Of a stretch of 64,000 nucleotides of DNA, positions 7,741 to 15,961 are shown in pieces; position 1 is the first letter of the stretch, and the number at the start of each line of letters is the position of its first letter. A program made the translations under genes and the position numbers. Origin of the DNA: a virus; IMG/VR virus record IMGVR_UViG_3300037189_023253, positions 1 through 64,000 of that record. One strand, given 5' to 3'. A model generated the notes under the pieces. That model had not been told where the DNA came from and did no database searches. It saw only the letters and a list, made by a program, of their open reading frames with translations.

Positions 7741-7962
7741 CTAAACCACTAACTTGCCGTCCGAGATAAATTCCAACAACCCAGCTTGGAATGCATATAT
7801 TCCCTTGTGATTCCGACGAGTTAATTCCATGACAGCCCCGGTCGGGAGTTCAACGGTCAGCACATTTTCGTCCCTGGATATTATCTGCCCTTTAACTCGA
7901 CGGTAAGCATCGGTACATTCAACATAAACTCTATTTTTTTCAATGGTGCTGCGCCTGCCCAT
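7741..7962 (-). CDS. Hypothetical protein (73 aa), ends in TAG
   Basis: The start at 7962 follows AGGGGGT and a sigma70-like promoter (7990-8019); the open frame upstream is not needed. The product begins MGRRSTIEKNRVYVECTDAY and shows an alternating beta pattern (VKGQIISRDENVLTVELPTG) suggesting a small barrel such as an SH3/OB-like fold. It ends in TAG. Function unknown. Confidence 0.6.
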   Translation of the reverse strand: MGRRSTIEKNRVYVECTDAYRRVKGQIISRDENVLTVELPTGAVMELTRRNHKGIYAFQAGLLEFISDGKLVV

Positions 7963-7989
7963 GCTGTTACCCCCTATAATGGATATCGA

Positions 7990-8019
7990 ATTATATTGGT
8001 AGTTATTAACTCGGGTCAA
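7990..8019 (-). promoter_or_regulatory. Sigma70-like promoter
   Basis: Minus strand TTGACC (8019-8014), 18 bases, TATAAT (7995-7990), 27 bases before the ATG at 7962. It lies back to back with the late promoter of the dismutase gene. Confidence 0.7.
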
Positions 8020-8024
8020 TAATC

Positions 8025-8032
8025 GGTAAATA
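8025..8032 (+). promoter_or_regulatory. T4-type late promoter (GGTAAATA), leaderless
   Basis: The box ends 5 bases before the ATG at 8038, and the start predicted by T4 spacing is 8038 itself. Confidence 0.7.
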
Positions 8033-8037
8033 ATGAC

Positions 8038-8586
8038 ATGAGATTCCAACACATATTAGAAGCCAAGGAAACTCTCTCCCTGGTTGATCTCCCGTACAAG
8101 CACGATGCGCTTGAACCGGTGATGGGTCGAGAAACCGTTAAGCTGCACTACGACGTGTTGAGTCGTGGATACGTTGATAGGTTTAACAAGGGCGAGGGCG
8201 ATCCCGAGTTCAATCGTGCAGGTGCGATGCTGCATAACCTATTTTGGCCACAGCTACAACCACCAAAGGTTAACAATCAAGCCAAGGGAGCTAGCCTCGA
8301 GCTGATTGAAAAAATACACGGCAGCTTTGAAGATTTCAGGGATGCATTGGTAGAAGAAGCTGCTAAGTTCCAGGGCAGTGGATGGGTTTACATGGCCCGA
8401 GATGGGGCGATCAAAACCCTAAAGAATCAAAGCTGGAAGAACGACGTGATCATGCCCTTGGACATCTGGGAGCATGCGTATCTGCTCGATTATCAGGGTG
8501 GTGATGCTAAACGAAAATATATTAGAGGTATTTTACGTTGCATCAATTGGAATGTCATCAATGATCGATTGAATATTTCAATATAA
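8038..8586 (+). CDS. sodA: Fe/Mn-family superoxide dismutase
   Basis: The 182-aa protein carries all four metal ligands of the Fe/Mn SOD family: His37 (VKLHYDV), His66 (AMLHNLFW), Asp142 and His146 (PLDIWEHAY). The residue before the second ligand region is Gly and a Gln sits at about 131 (KNQSW), the pattern usual for the manganese type. Tyr45 is kept, but the second-shell histidine expected four residues before it is Leu. An N-terminal extension of about 17 residues precedes the family start LPYKHDALEP. It converts superoxide to H2O2, which the peroxiredoxin at 2000 could then remove. Late, leaderless expression hints that it may be packaged or needed late. Confidence 0.9.
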   Translation: MRFQHILEAKETLSLVDLPYKHDALEPVMGRETVKLHYDVLSRGYVDRFNKGEGDPEFNRAGAMLHNLFWPQLQPPKVNNQAKGASLELIEKIHGSFEDFRDALVEEAAKFQGSGWVYMARDGAIKTLKNQSWKNDVIMPLDIWEHAYLLDYQGGDAKRKYIRGILRCINWNVINDRLNISI

Positions 8587-8648
8587 ATATTACGTCGATC
8601 GCGATCCTGCCAGATATTGCTCCACCATAAGACATGTGATTTGCCGCA

Positions 8649-8680
8649 TCTCTGCGGTTGATCGCTATCAACCGCAGAGA
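8649..8680. terminator. Bidirectional stem-loop between sod and sigma factor genes
   Basis: A perfect 14-bp inverted repeat (8649-8662 with 8667-8680, loop CGCT) lies between two converging genes. It lacks a long T run. Confidence 0.6.
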
Positions 8681-8695
8681 ATCATGGTCGGACAT

Positions 8696-10153
8696 TTAGT
8701 CCTCGAGTGCCGACTCGAGCTCCTTGAGGCGCTGCGGGGTCTGCAGGCGCTGCAAGGCCTTGGCTTCGATCTGTCGAACCCGCTCACGGGTTACGTTAAA
8801 CCGCTTACCAATCTCCTCCAGGGTGTGCTCGTCCATGGTACCGATACCAAACCGCATGCGGATTACGCGCTCTTCTCGACTGTTTAGCGTGCCGAGTGCT
8901 TCGGCCACCACACGAGCAACATCGTCATCGTTGATCTTTTCAATGGCATCAATTGCGGAATGATCCTCGATATAGTTGCCGATGTTTGAGTCCTCATCAT
9001 CACCGACCGGAGTTTCGAGGCTGATCGGATCCTTGGCAACCTGTAGCATGCGATTGACCTTTTCGGGATCCATGCCAACCAGCTTGCCAAGCTCAGCATC
9101 ACTTGGCTCGTAACCGTGTGAGCTCACATATTCCTTGGCAGCCCGATTGATCTTCTTGATCGCATCAAGAACGTGGCTAGGCACCCGAATGGTCTTGCTG
9201 TGTTCGGTAGTAGCCTTGATGATAGCCTGGCGAATCCACCAAGTAGCATATGTGCTAAACCGATAGCCTAGGCGCCATTTGAACTTTTCAACGGCCTTGA
9301 TCAGGCCGATGTTGCCTTCCTGCACTAGATCGAGCAGGGTTGTTGGGTTGTTTTGATTGTATCGCTTGGCCACGCTAACCACGAGACGCAGATTGGAAGT
9401 AACCATTCGTTGGATAGCGGCTTCCTTGATCTTGGCTTGTACCCGCAAATCCTTGACGGTTTCTCGGAGCTCTCGAAGGCTCATCCCGGTAAGACCGTTG
9501 ATCTCATTGATTCGATCTGCAATGGTGGACATTTTTTCATGATATGTCGTTCGCATTAGTTCGTACGATCGCCCGGCACAAGCCTCGATCCATGAAAGAT
9601 CGTCATTCAACAGATAGTCCTTGAGCCATTCCTCTCGCTTGATCCCGCAGCTTTCGGCCAGGCGCAGCATTTCACCGTCAATGGTTACGACCTGCTTGTT
9701 AAAGCCGATCATCTGCTCCATGAGATGGCCAATGCTAGCAGGATTCAACGGAAGCTCGTTGAACATTTCGACCAACTGGGATCTCAGTTCGATATTCGAC
9801 ACGTCGGTATGATAGCGTTCACAAAGTTCCTTGACCTGATCGAGCTGTATTAGAAAGTCTGGACTAACCGAGTCGGTATCATCCAGTTCAATATCAAACA
9901 CCTCGAGGGCATCCTGTCCATTGATGCGTGCAGCATCAATCCAGGATGTAACGGTAGCAATGGTCAAGGGGATCCCAAGAAGCCGATCAGTGATGGCCTG
10001 CTTCGAAGCTTCGATGGTTTGGCTAATTTCGATCTCTTGCTTATGGGTCAGCAATGGAGCCTTGCCCACATCCTTGAGATAAAGCTTGATTGGATCCTGA
10101 TAGCCCTCGTCGCGACGAATTGAACGAACTTTAGTAGCGGTAGGTGTTGTCAC
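8696..10153 (-). CDS. rpoD-like: RpoD-like primary-type sigma factor
   Basis: This 485-aa protein follows bacterial RpoD almost end to end. Region 1.2 is DPIKLYLKDVGKAPLLTHKQ; a shortened non-conserved region follows; region 2 holds NLRLVVSVAKRY, DLVQEGNIGLIKAVEKF and YRFSTYATWWIRQAI (regions 2.1-2.4); region 3 has TIRVPSHVLD and PISLETPVGDDEDS; region 4 has LNSREERVIRMRFGI and VTRERVRQIEAKALQRL (4.2 helix-turn-helix). Only region 1.1 is missing. The start is GTG at 10153 after AGGAGAACTGCC, overlapping the stop of the phosphoesterase gene as GTGA. A near-complete housekeeping-type sigma factor is unusual for a phage, where gp55-like minimal factors are the rule; it may sustain early TTGACC/TATAAT promoters or redirect host polymerase. 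Confidence 0.93.
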   Translation of the reverse strand: MTTPTATKVRSIRRDEGYQDPIKLYLKDVGKAPLLTHKQEIEISQTIEASKQAITDRLLGIPLTIATVTSWIDAARINGQDALEVFDIELDDTDSVSPDFLIQLDQVKELCERYHTDVSNIELRSQLVEMFNELPLNPASIGHLMEQMIGFNKQVVTIDGEMLRLAESCGIKREEWLKDYLLNDDLSWIEACAGRSYELMRTTYHEKMSTIADRINEINGLTGMSLRELRETVKDLRVQAKIKEAAIQRMVTSNLRLVVSVAKRYNQNNPTTLLDLVQEGNIGLIKAVEKFKWRLGYRFSTYATWWIRQAIIKATTEHSKTIRVPSHVLDAIKKINRAAKEYVSSHGYEPSDAELGKLVGMDPEKVNRMLQVAKDPISLETPVGDDEDSNIGNYIEDHSAIDAIEKINDDDVARVVAEALGTLNSREERVIRMRFGIGTMDEHTLEEIGKRFNVTRERVRQIEAKALQRLQTPQRLKELESALED

Positions 10154-10728
10154 TCGGCAGTTCTCCTATTTTCAATTGGCAAATTAGCATCATTCTGCTG
10201 CATGTCAACCTTATATTTTTCCTGCTTTTCCCTGATTCGAACCCTAGCATCCTCAAGGCTAATCGGCGTGTAGCCGATCATTTCCACGCTGACGTTGAAA
10301 TACTTGCCACTGGGAATATCGTGGGCATGTACATGCCCGTGGATGTTACATTCAGTCCAATGGGCAACTGAGTCAATATGCACCGGTATATGGGTTAGCA
10401 GGAAGTTGTCCAGCTTGTAACTACCGTGCAACCGTTTGAAATGCACGAGATAGTCGCTGTGATCAAAAATATCGTGATTACCGAGTATTAGCCGTTTGTC
10501 TCCGTTGAGCCGGGCAACGGTAGCAAGACATCGGCGGTTCATCACCACGTCACCGAGGTGATAAACCACGTCATTTGGTTTAACCACACCGTTCCATCTT
10601 TCGACCATGGCCTCGTCCATCTCATCGGGATCATCCCATGGACGCAGTGGACTTCCGTCCGGTCCGTTGAACAGACAGATGTTCTTATGACCGAAGTGAG
10701 TGTCGCTGACGAGAAAAATGTTTACCAT
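10150..10728 (-). CDS. Calcineurin-like metallophosphoesterase
   Basis: The 192-aa protein has the ordered metal motifs of the family: VSDTHFGHKNI (D-x-H), HLGDVV (GD), LILGNHD (GNHD), LLTHIPVH and NIHGHVHAHD (GHxH). It is of the short phage type often annotated as phosphoesterase, with phosphodiester or phosphomonoester substrates unknown. It heads a two-gene leftward operon with the sigma factor (4-base overlap) and has a textbook promoter at 10781-10808. No clear Shine-Dalgarno site other than a weak run is seen before the ATG. Confidence 0.85.
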   Translation of the reverse strand: MVNIFLVSDTHFGHKNICLFNGPDGSPLRPWDDPDEMDEAMVERWNGVVKPNDVVYHLGDVVMNRRCLATVARLNGDKRLILGNHDIFDHSDYLVHFKRLHGSYKLDNFLLTHIPVHIDSVAHWTECNIHGHVHAHDIPSGKYFNVSVEMIGYTPISLEDARVRIREKQEKYKVDMQQNDANLPIENRRTAE

Positions 10729-10780
10729 GTTGTTTGATCGGTCCCCGTGAAATCCAGAGAGTTGGTCTGAGAGCTAGGGA

Positions 10781-10808
10781 AATATAGCAGATTGATTGTC
10801 GTTGTCAA
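10781..10808 (-). promoter_or_regulatory. Sigma70-like extended -10 promoter of the phosphoesterase/sigma operon
   Basis: Minus strand TTGACA (10808-10803), 16 bases, TATATT (10786-10781) preceded by TGC. Confidence 0.75.
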
Positions 10809-10817
10809 GACCGGAGT

Positions 10818-11462
10818 TTACCAAACGCCGGACGCTAACACTATCTGAGATATATGCTCCAGGCGTTCTGCGTGCTCAAAGGCCCGCCACGGATCAATAT
10901 CAACCGCAACAACACCATGCCCGACAACGCCCACGATGTCGTATTTTAGCTTGCCGTTCTCATCCGGCGAAAACGCACGGTAAACGGATCTACCGAGATT
11001 TTCGGTCCTAGCATCCAAAAACGGAACATTTGGACCAACACGGGTCAAGCCGTTGAGCTCGGGAAAGTCATTGCGCAGGTTTTGTAGATCAATCCCGCGT
11101 CTTATAGCAGCTACGGTGTAGGTACAATGCAAATGAACCACCACTCGGTTGCTGGTCGACAGCTTGCTTTGCAACAAATAATGGAATGGTAATTCCCCGG
11201 TCGGATTAAGACCGACGATCTTACGCTGATATTCGTCGTCGACCCGGGACATGTGTTCCCACGGCTGTTCTAGCCCGTCGTCAGAATCAGGGAATTGTAA
11301 CTTGAGCATCTGCTCGCTGGTGAGCGATTGCTTTCGCGCACCAGTCGGAGTTACATACATCCACGGCTGGCTGCGACGTCGCAGGCTAGCATTGCCGTCT
11401 CTGGTGGTTATCCATCCACGGGAATATGAGGCCTTTAAGACGTCACAGATTGTATCCAGCAT
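10818..11462 (-). CDS. Class II aldolase/adducin-family protein
   Basis: The 214-aa protein matches the AraD/FucA fold: RDGNASLR near the N-terminus (family GNxSxR), VTPTGARK (TPTG), VVVHLHCTYTVA with the paired zinc histidines (family HxH), and GHGVVAVD with the third region, then EHAERLEHISQI. This group includes fuculose-1-phosphate aldolase, ribulose-5-phosphate 4-epimerase and methylthioribulose-phosphate dehydratase; the exact substrate is unknown. It is the upstream neighbour of the metallophosphoesterase and downstream of the histone-like gene by 3 bases, so it may share the late promoter at 11684-11691. Confidence 0.82.
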   Translation of the reverse strand: MLDTICDVLKASYSRGWITTRDGNASLRRRSQPWMYVTPTGARKQSLTSEQMLKLQFPDSDDGLEQPWEHMSRVDDEYQRKIVGLNPTGELPFHYLLQSKLSTSNRVVVHLHCTYTVAAIRRGIDLQNLRNDFPELNGLTRVGPNVPFLDARTENLGRSVYRAFSPDENGKLKYDIVGVVGHGVVAVDIDPWRAFEHAERLEHISQIVLASGVW

Positions 11463-11465
11463 CGA

Positions 11466-11654
11466 TTACTCCTTTGGAGCAGCAGAATTCTTGGATTCCT
11501 GGATTTCAGCACGGCGTGCCTTGGAAAGCTTGCCAATCTCACCGAGGGCCTTGCGAGCCCGCGCAGCAGATGCCTTTACACCCTTGTCTTCAAACTTGGT
11601 ATGCTCTGATAGATACGCATTGAAATGCGCAACAATTTGATCATGAACGCTCAT
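11466..11654 (-). CDS. Small histone-H1-like protein (62 aa)
   Basis: Start at 11654 follows AAGGAGGATATAATA, an ideal ribosome-binding site. The product begins MSVHDQIVAHFNAYLSEHTK and contains GVKASAARARKALGEIGKLS, the Ala/Arg/Lys pattern of small histone-like (Hc1-type) phage and bacterial proteins. It likely binds DNA. A consensus late promoter TATAAATA (11684-11691) lies 24 bases upstream, overlapping the stop of the carbamoyltransferase gene. Confidence 0.8.
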   Translation of the reverse strand: MSVHDQIVAHFNAYLSEHTKFEDKGVKASAARARKALGEIGKLSKARRAEIQESKNSAAPKE

Positions 11655-11683
11655 TATTATATCCTCCTTTTGGATTAACGTGG

Positions 11684-11691
11684 TATTTATA
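11684..11691 (-). promoter_or_regulatory. Consensus T4-type late promoter (TATAAATA)
   Basis: Minus strand, predicted start about 11678, with a 24-base leader carrying a strong Shine-Dalgarno site before the ATG at 11654. Confidence 0.75.
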
Positions 11692-13180
11692 CCGATATAT
11701 CCCTGGTTAATACAGGGATACCGTATTTTAGGCCGAAATCTTGGGCATGTTGCTCCGTGTTGACCAACGGCTGATTCTTGATGTTTAAGCTGGTATTGAT
11801 CAACATCGGACAACCGGTTTCATTATACCATTCCATCAATAGCTGATAAAATTTCGGATGTTGTTGATGATTAACGGTTTGTATCCTCGAAGTGCCATCA
11901 ACATGCACCATTCCAGGAAACCTGGATCGATCCTTGGCCTCGAACACATATTGCATGTATGGACTTGATGTGTTCTGGGGGATTACAAAGTATTCGTGGG
12001 CTAGATGTTCTGGTATGGCTGCCGCAAATGGCCTAAACTGGTCTCTCTTTTTCAACCAATTCATTTGCAATTTAATGTCAGGTATCCGTGGATCAGCGAG
12101 AATGCTGCGATTTCCCAGTGCTCGGGGACCAAATTCAGCGCGGCCATTGGCCACGGCGGCAATACCACCGGTATTCAATGCTGACAATGCGGATTTTATC
12201 GGATAATCCCCGGTGATTTCGTACCCTAGATACGGGCCATCCCAGATGATCGAACGTCTGGTACGGGCTAACACCGCACCAATCGCACTGCCGGCATCGC
12301 CGGGATTCGGCATGATCCAAACATTGCGCCAACCGTGCCACTTGGAAATATTTGTATTGGCTACGCAGTTTAAGGCACACCCTCCCATGAGGACCAAGTT
12401 AGAGCTGGATAGATTCTGCCATGCCCATGTTAATGCTCGATGCAACGCTAGCTCGTAAACATGCTGGGCACCTGCAGCCAGATCCTCAGGAGAAATATCG
12501 GTTGGTAGCAGATGTCTCGCACCTGCATGTAAGTTGTGTCGAAGTCCAACGATACGCCGATTATTATCAAAATCAAGGAAATTTTCCTGCAAAAAATCAG
12601 ACATCACTGACGGATCTCCATAGGCAGCTTTACCCATGAAAATGTATTCCTCACCGACCGGTTTGAATCCCGCTGCCTCGGTCATGGCACTGTAAAACAG
12701 GCCCAAGCTATGGGGATAATCCTGTTGATATCGGCAGGTTAGTGTCGTGCCAACACCGTCCCAAATGGTTAGTGTTGCTAGCTCACCGATAGCATCAACC
12801 ACAACGATCGTTGCGTTGCTATATCCAGATGTGTAATAACCAGCAGCAGCATGGCTATGATGATGATCAACATAATGTATCGGTGCATCAATACCGAGCT
12901 TAACCATGCTGGTTTTTGGACTATCTTCAAAAATATGCCTAATTTGGCCGCTTGCTAGATATCGCAGCTTCTTTTTCCACGGATTCTCATAATAAAATAT
13001 CTTGTGCGGCAGTCCGTAGGAAGTCACCGCGTGATCAATTAACTCCTGGCAAAGATTAGGATCGTCCTTTCGGCCGGAAAATCTTTCGGAGTGGCTGGCA
13101 AAAACGATACGATCCGTCGCCAGGTCTATCACCGATAGTGCAGCATCATGGCTACCAAAGCTTGTTCCCCAAACGATCAT
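11687..13180 (-). CDS. Carbamoyltransferase (NodU/TobZ family)
   Basis: The 497-aa protein has the two-part family layout. The N-terminal ASKHA-fold domain starts MIVWGTSFGSHDAALSVI and holds HHHSHAAAGYY, the metal/adenylate histidine cluster. The C-terminal YrdC-like part has AEFGPRALGNRSILADPR, the carbamoyl-transfer signature, and ends MLINTSLNIKNQPLV. These enzymes make carbamoyl-adenylate from carbamoyl phosphate and ATP and transfer the carbamoyl group to a sugar or nodulation-factor-like acceptor. It faces away from the rightward biosynthetic run at 13312 and shares the intergenic promoter region, so the two probably form one pathway decorating a glycan. Confidence 0.9.
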   Translation of the reverse strand: MIVWGTSFGSHDAALSVIDLATDRIVFASHSERFSGRKDDPNLCQELIDHAVTSYGLPHKIFYYENPWKKKLRYLASGQIRHIFEDSPKTSMVKLGIDAPIHYVDHHHSHAAAGYYTSGYSNATIVVVDAIGELATLTIWDGVGTTLTCRYQQDYPHSLGLFYSAMTEAAGFKPVGEEYIFMGKAAYGDPSVMSDFLQENFLDFDNNRRIVGLRHNLHAGARHLLPTDISPEDLAAGAQHVYELALHRALTWAWQNLSSSNLVLMGGCALNCVANTNISKWHGWRNVWIMPNPGDAGSAIGAVLARTRRSIIWDGPYLGYEITGDYPIKSALSALNTGGIAAVANGRAEFGPRALGNRSILADPRIPDIKLQMNWLKKRDQFRPFAAAIPEHLAHEYFVIPQNTSSPYMQYVFEAKDRSRFPGMVHVDGTSRIQTVNHQQHPKFYQLLMEWYNETGCPMLINTSLNIKNQPLVNTEQHAQDFGLKYGIPVLTRDISV

Positions 13181-13311
13181 ATCATTCTGCGCTCCTAGAC
13201 GTTAAAAGCATGTTAACGTTGATCATTACGGATGGTCAATCAGAGGAACATTGACGATCGTCCGTCTAGGCCAGTATCATATACTAAATTTATTGAACAG
13301 GTAAGAAATCC

Positions 13312-14706
13312 ATGAGAGACCCAAAAGATGCATATGCAGAGGTTAAGAAGGACTTAAACAACGTGAGCCCTAGCTTTTGTGCGGCAAAATGGACCCAAGT
13401 AACCCTTCATCTCCACAATGGACGGACCCATAGCTGCCACCACCCGAGAACACATCTGGTACCACTTGACGAGCTTGCAAAGGACCCATCTGCCCTGCAC
13501 AACACACAGTTCAAAAAACAGCAAAGAAAAGACATGATCGACGGCAAAAGACCGACCGAATGCCAGTATTGCTGGAATGTCGAGGATCTACCAAACTACG
13601 ACAAGGACGAATTCTTTTCCGATCGCGTAGCCAAGTCAGCTGCTCCATGGAGCGCCGATCGCATGGGAGAAATCGTCAATAATGTTCCCGAGCGTAACAT
13701 CAACCCATCATATGTAGAAGTAAGCTTCAGCAACATTTGCAATTTCAAGTGTTCGTATTGTTCTCCGGTCTATTCAAGCCGTTGGACCGAAGAAATAGAA
13801 CACCACGGACCGTATCCAACTTCCGGCAAATTTAATAATCTCGAGTGGTATCGAGCTAACAAGGAAATGCCGATACATCACAAGGAGCATAATCCCTATG
13901 TTGAAGCGTTCTGGGATTGGTGGCCCTCATTGGTCAAGGATTTGCGAATCTTCCGCATAACAGGTGGTGAGCCGCTGCTGGCCAATGATACTTTCAAGGT
14001 GTTGGATTTCCTAAGTGAACGTCCACAACCACAGCTCGAGCTTGCTGTAAACACCAATGCATGTGTACCGGATTCAAAGCTTAACCCATTCATGGAGAAG
14101 GTGAAGCATCTAATAGTCGAAAAAAAGATCAAGAGCTTTAATCTGTTTACCAGCGTCGATGCTGCCGGAGCGGCAGCAGAATATGGAAGGTTTGGTCTTG
14201 ATTATAAGAGATGGTACGCAACGATAGATCAATTTTTAACCGAAATACCAGATTGTCGCGTGACCATAATGAGCACCGCCAACGTGTTTAGCATCACCAC
14301 ATATACCACGCTGTTATCTGATCTGCTGGGGTTGAAGGCCAAGCATGGTACTACCAGACTAAGCCTCGACATATCCATCCTGCGATACCCACATCATCAG
14401 TGCCTTTCGATATTAACCAACGAGCATAAAAATGATCTTGATCCTGCAATGGAGTTCATGAAGGCCAACACTGATACTTCCAAGGCCGGACATTTCATGC
14501 ACTATGAAATCCTACACCTCGAGCGGCTAATAAACTTTACCAAGGCTCCGCCCCATCGAAATGAAAACATCAGCATCAATGCCGCTAGAAGAGACTTTGC
14601 AGTATTTGTTGATGAGCACGACAAGAGGAGAGGTACCAACTTCATCAGTACATTCCCCGAGCTTGCGCAATTTTATCAACTTTGCAAAACCATTGTTGTG
14701 AAATAA
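13312..14706 (+). CDS. Twitch-domain radical SAM protein
   Basis: The 464-aa protein has a CxxxCxxC cluster in NICNFKCSYCSPVYS (about residue 140) followed by the glycine motif ITGGEPLLA, so it binds a 4Fe-4S cluster and SAM. Extra cysteines before (HSCHH, ECQYCW) may bind an auxiliary cluster, as in twitch/SPASM enzymes. Homologues are known from marine phages and uncultured marine microbes; no substrate is established to my knowledge. It opens the overlapping rightward operon. A TTGACG-N18-TATCAT promoter-like sequence lies at 13252-13281, and the ATG has only a weak site (GGTAAGAAATCC). Confidence 0.88.
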   Translation: MRDPKDAYAEVKKDLNNVSPSFCAAKWTQVTLHLHNGRTHSCHHPRTHLVPLDELAKDPSALHNTQFKKQQRKDMIDGKRPTECQYCWNVEDLPNYDKDEFFSDRVAKSAAPWSADRMGEIVNNVPERNINPSYVEVSFSNICNFKCSYCSPVYSSRWTEEIEHHGPYPTSGKFNNLEWYRANKEMPIHHKEHNPYVEAFWDWWPSLVKDLRIFRITGGEPLLANDTFKVLDFLSERPQPQLELAVNTNACVPDSKLNPFMEKVKHLIVEKKIKSFNLFTSVDAAGAAAEYGRFGLDYKRWYATIDQFLTEIPDCRVTIMSTANVFSITTYTTLLSDLLGLKAKHGTTRLSLDISILRYPHHQCLSILTNEHKNDLDPAMEFMKANTDTSKAGHFMHYEILHLERLINFTKAPPHRNENISINAARRDFAVFVDEHDKRRGTNFISTFPELAQFYQLCKTIVVK

Positions 14707-14720
14707 TACAAGTTGCTCCG

Positions 14721-15524
14721 ATGATCAAGTTTATCTATGCAAATGGTTGCAGCTGGACGGCGGGTAATGGCATCGAATCGGACCCGATGATCGCCGCATC
14801 ATCACCTGATAAGGTAGAAAATGTGCAGCGGCTGTTGTCGTGGCCACAACGACTGGCCGCCCTGATGAATGCCGATCATGTTAATGACGGATATGGAGGC
14901 GGCAGCAACACACGGATGATGCGGCGAACCATCGAATTTATTCGCAACTGGCCAACCGATCAACGACACGAACTATTGGTGGTATTGGGATGGACATCGA
15001 TTGAACGAGATGAGGTATTTGTGTCATATCGAAACACCAGAAACTGGTGTAACATGAATACTTGGCAAAAATTTTCAAATCAGTGGGCTGCTAATTCCTT
15101 TCCATCCTTTCTTAAAAACCAGTTGGATCTGTATCAGAACATCAAAAATCAGTATCTAACTGATGAACGAGAATGCATCAGAAAACATTTGCAAAACGTC
15201 TATGTAATGGCTAATATTCTGGAAAATCTTCAAATTAAATTCTTATTTTTCAATAGCATCGGTGGCATGTGTTTTCCGAATAGCAGTATAGACCATTTGA
15301 AAGAATTTCCCACGGAATTTGCATATCTAAATGATGCTAGATTTGTTGATATGCACGAAAATTCCAGCATGTTAAAATTTTGTGTCGATAACAACATACC
15401 GCTGAGCCAATGCCATCATCCCATGATAAAAGGTCACCAAACTTGGGCTACATATTTGCATCAAGCATACCTAAGGATATACGAACCTGTGCTCACAACA
15501 AAAAATGAGGTAATCCAGTCATGA
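14721..15524 (+). CDS. SGNH-hydrolase-like protein
   Basis: The chosen start at 14721 gives MIKFIYANGCSWTAGNGIES, placing the nucleophile block (family GDS, here GCSW) near the N-terminus as expected; the frame is open further upstream inside the radical SAM gene. A glycine/asparagine block YGGGSNTRMM and a C-terminal block HHPMIKGHQTWATYL (catalytic Asp/His region replaced by HxxxxxH) fit the SGNH layout. It is related in layout to the gene at 20607, and the two bracket the operon. It may remove or add acyl groups on a glycan. It overlaps the cupin gene by 4 bases. Confidence 0.7.
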   Translation: MIKFIYANGCSWTAGNGIESDPMIAASSPDKVENVQRLLSWPQRLAALMNADHVNDGYGGGSNTRMMRRTIEFIRNWPTDQRHELLVVLGWTSIERDEVFVSYRNTRNWCNMNTWQKFSNQWAANSFPSFLKNQLDLYQNIKNQYLTDERECIRKHLQNVYVMANILENLQIKFLFFNSIGGMCFPNSSIDHLKEFPTEFAYLNDARFVDMHENSSMLKFCVDNNIPLSQCHHPMIKGHQTWATYLHQAYLRIYEPVLTTKNEVIQS

Positions 15525-15961
15525 CACCGAAGATAGTTTCAAAACCATGGGGACAAGAGGAATGGATCTCCGACGGTATTAGAATGCCATACGCCCTTAA
15601 GAAAATACTGTTCACCGCTGGTCATCGATCGAGCTTGCAAGTGCATCAACAGAAGAAAGAAACCAACTATGTGCTAAGTGGAGAAGGTATTCTAATTTTA
15701 GGAAATCGTCCATTTCCGATCAACGATTACCTCGGAGGCCGGCTAACTGCTGAAACCCTCGAATGGTATCTAGAAGATGTTACCGCACATGATCTCAAAC
15801 CAGGCATGAGCTTCGACATCAATCCGGGCACCATACATCGGGTTATTGCTATTAGCGACTTGGTATTTATCGAGGCCAGCACACCAGAGCTAGACGATGT
15901 GATCAGGCTGCAAGATGATTCTCGGCGAGGTAATGGGCGGATCGCATCTGAACATGCCTGA
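15521..15961 (+). CDS. Cupin, mannose-6-phosphate isomerase-like
   Basis: The 146-aa protein is a single cupin domain close to the type II mannose-6-phosphate isomerase / ManC C-terminal group: KPWGQEEWI start, HRSSLQVHQQKKETNYVLSGEG with the first metal-binding motif, and DINPGTIHRVIAI with the second. ManC-type cupins interconvert fructose-6-phosphate and mannose-6-phosphate, although short free-standing ones may act on other sugar phosphates. It starts in the stop of the SGNH gene (ATGA) and its end overlaps the nucleotidyltransferase gene. Confidence 0.8.
   Translation: MTPKIVSKPWGQEEWISDGIRMPYALKKILFTAGHRSSLQVHQQKKETNYVLSGEGILILGNRPFPINDYLGGRLTAETLEWYLEDVTAHDLKPGMSFDINPGTIHRVIAISDLVFIEASTPELDDVIRLQDDSRRGNGRIASEHA

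Noticed and set aside
8582-8589. Exact TATAAATA box on the plus strand after the sod gene
   Set aside because: No gene or ATG lies downstream on that strand; it overlaps the stop of the gene and is followed by the terminator and a converging gene, so I treat it as chance.
12213-12458. Many plus-strand frames inside the carbamoyltransferase and sigma-factor genes
   Set aside because: They are opposite-strand shadows of well-supported genes, lack ribosome-binding sites and give low-complexity translations.
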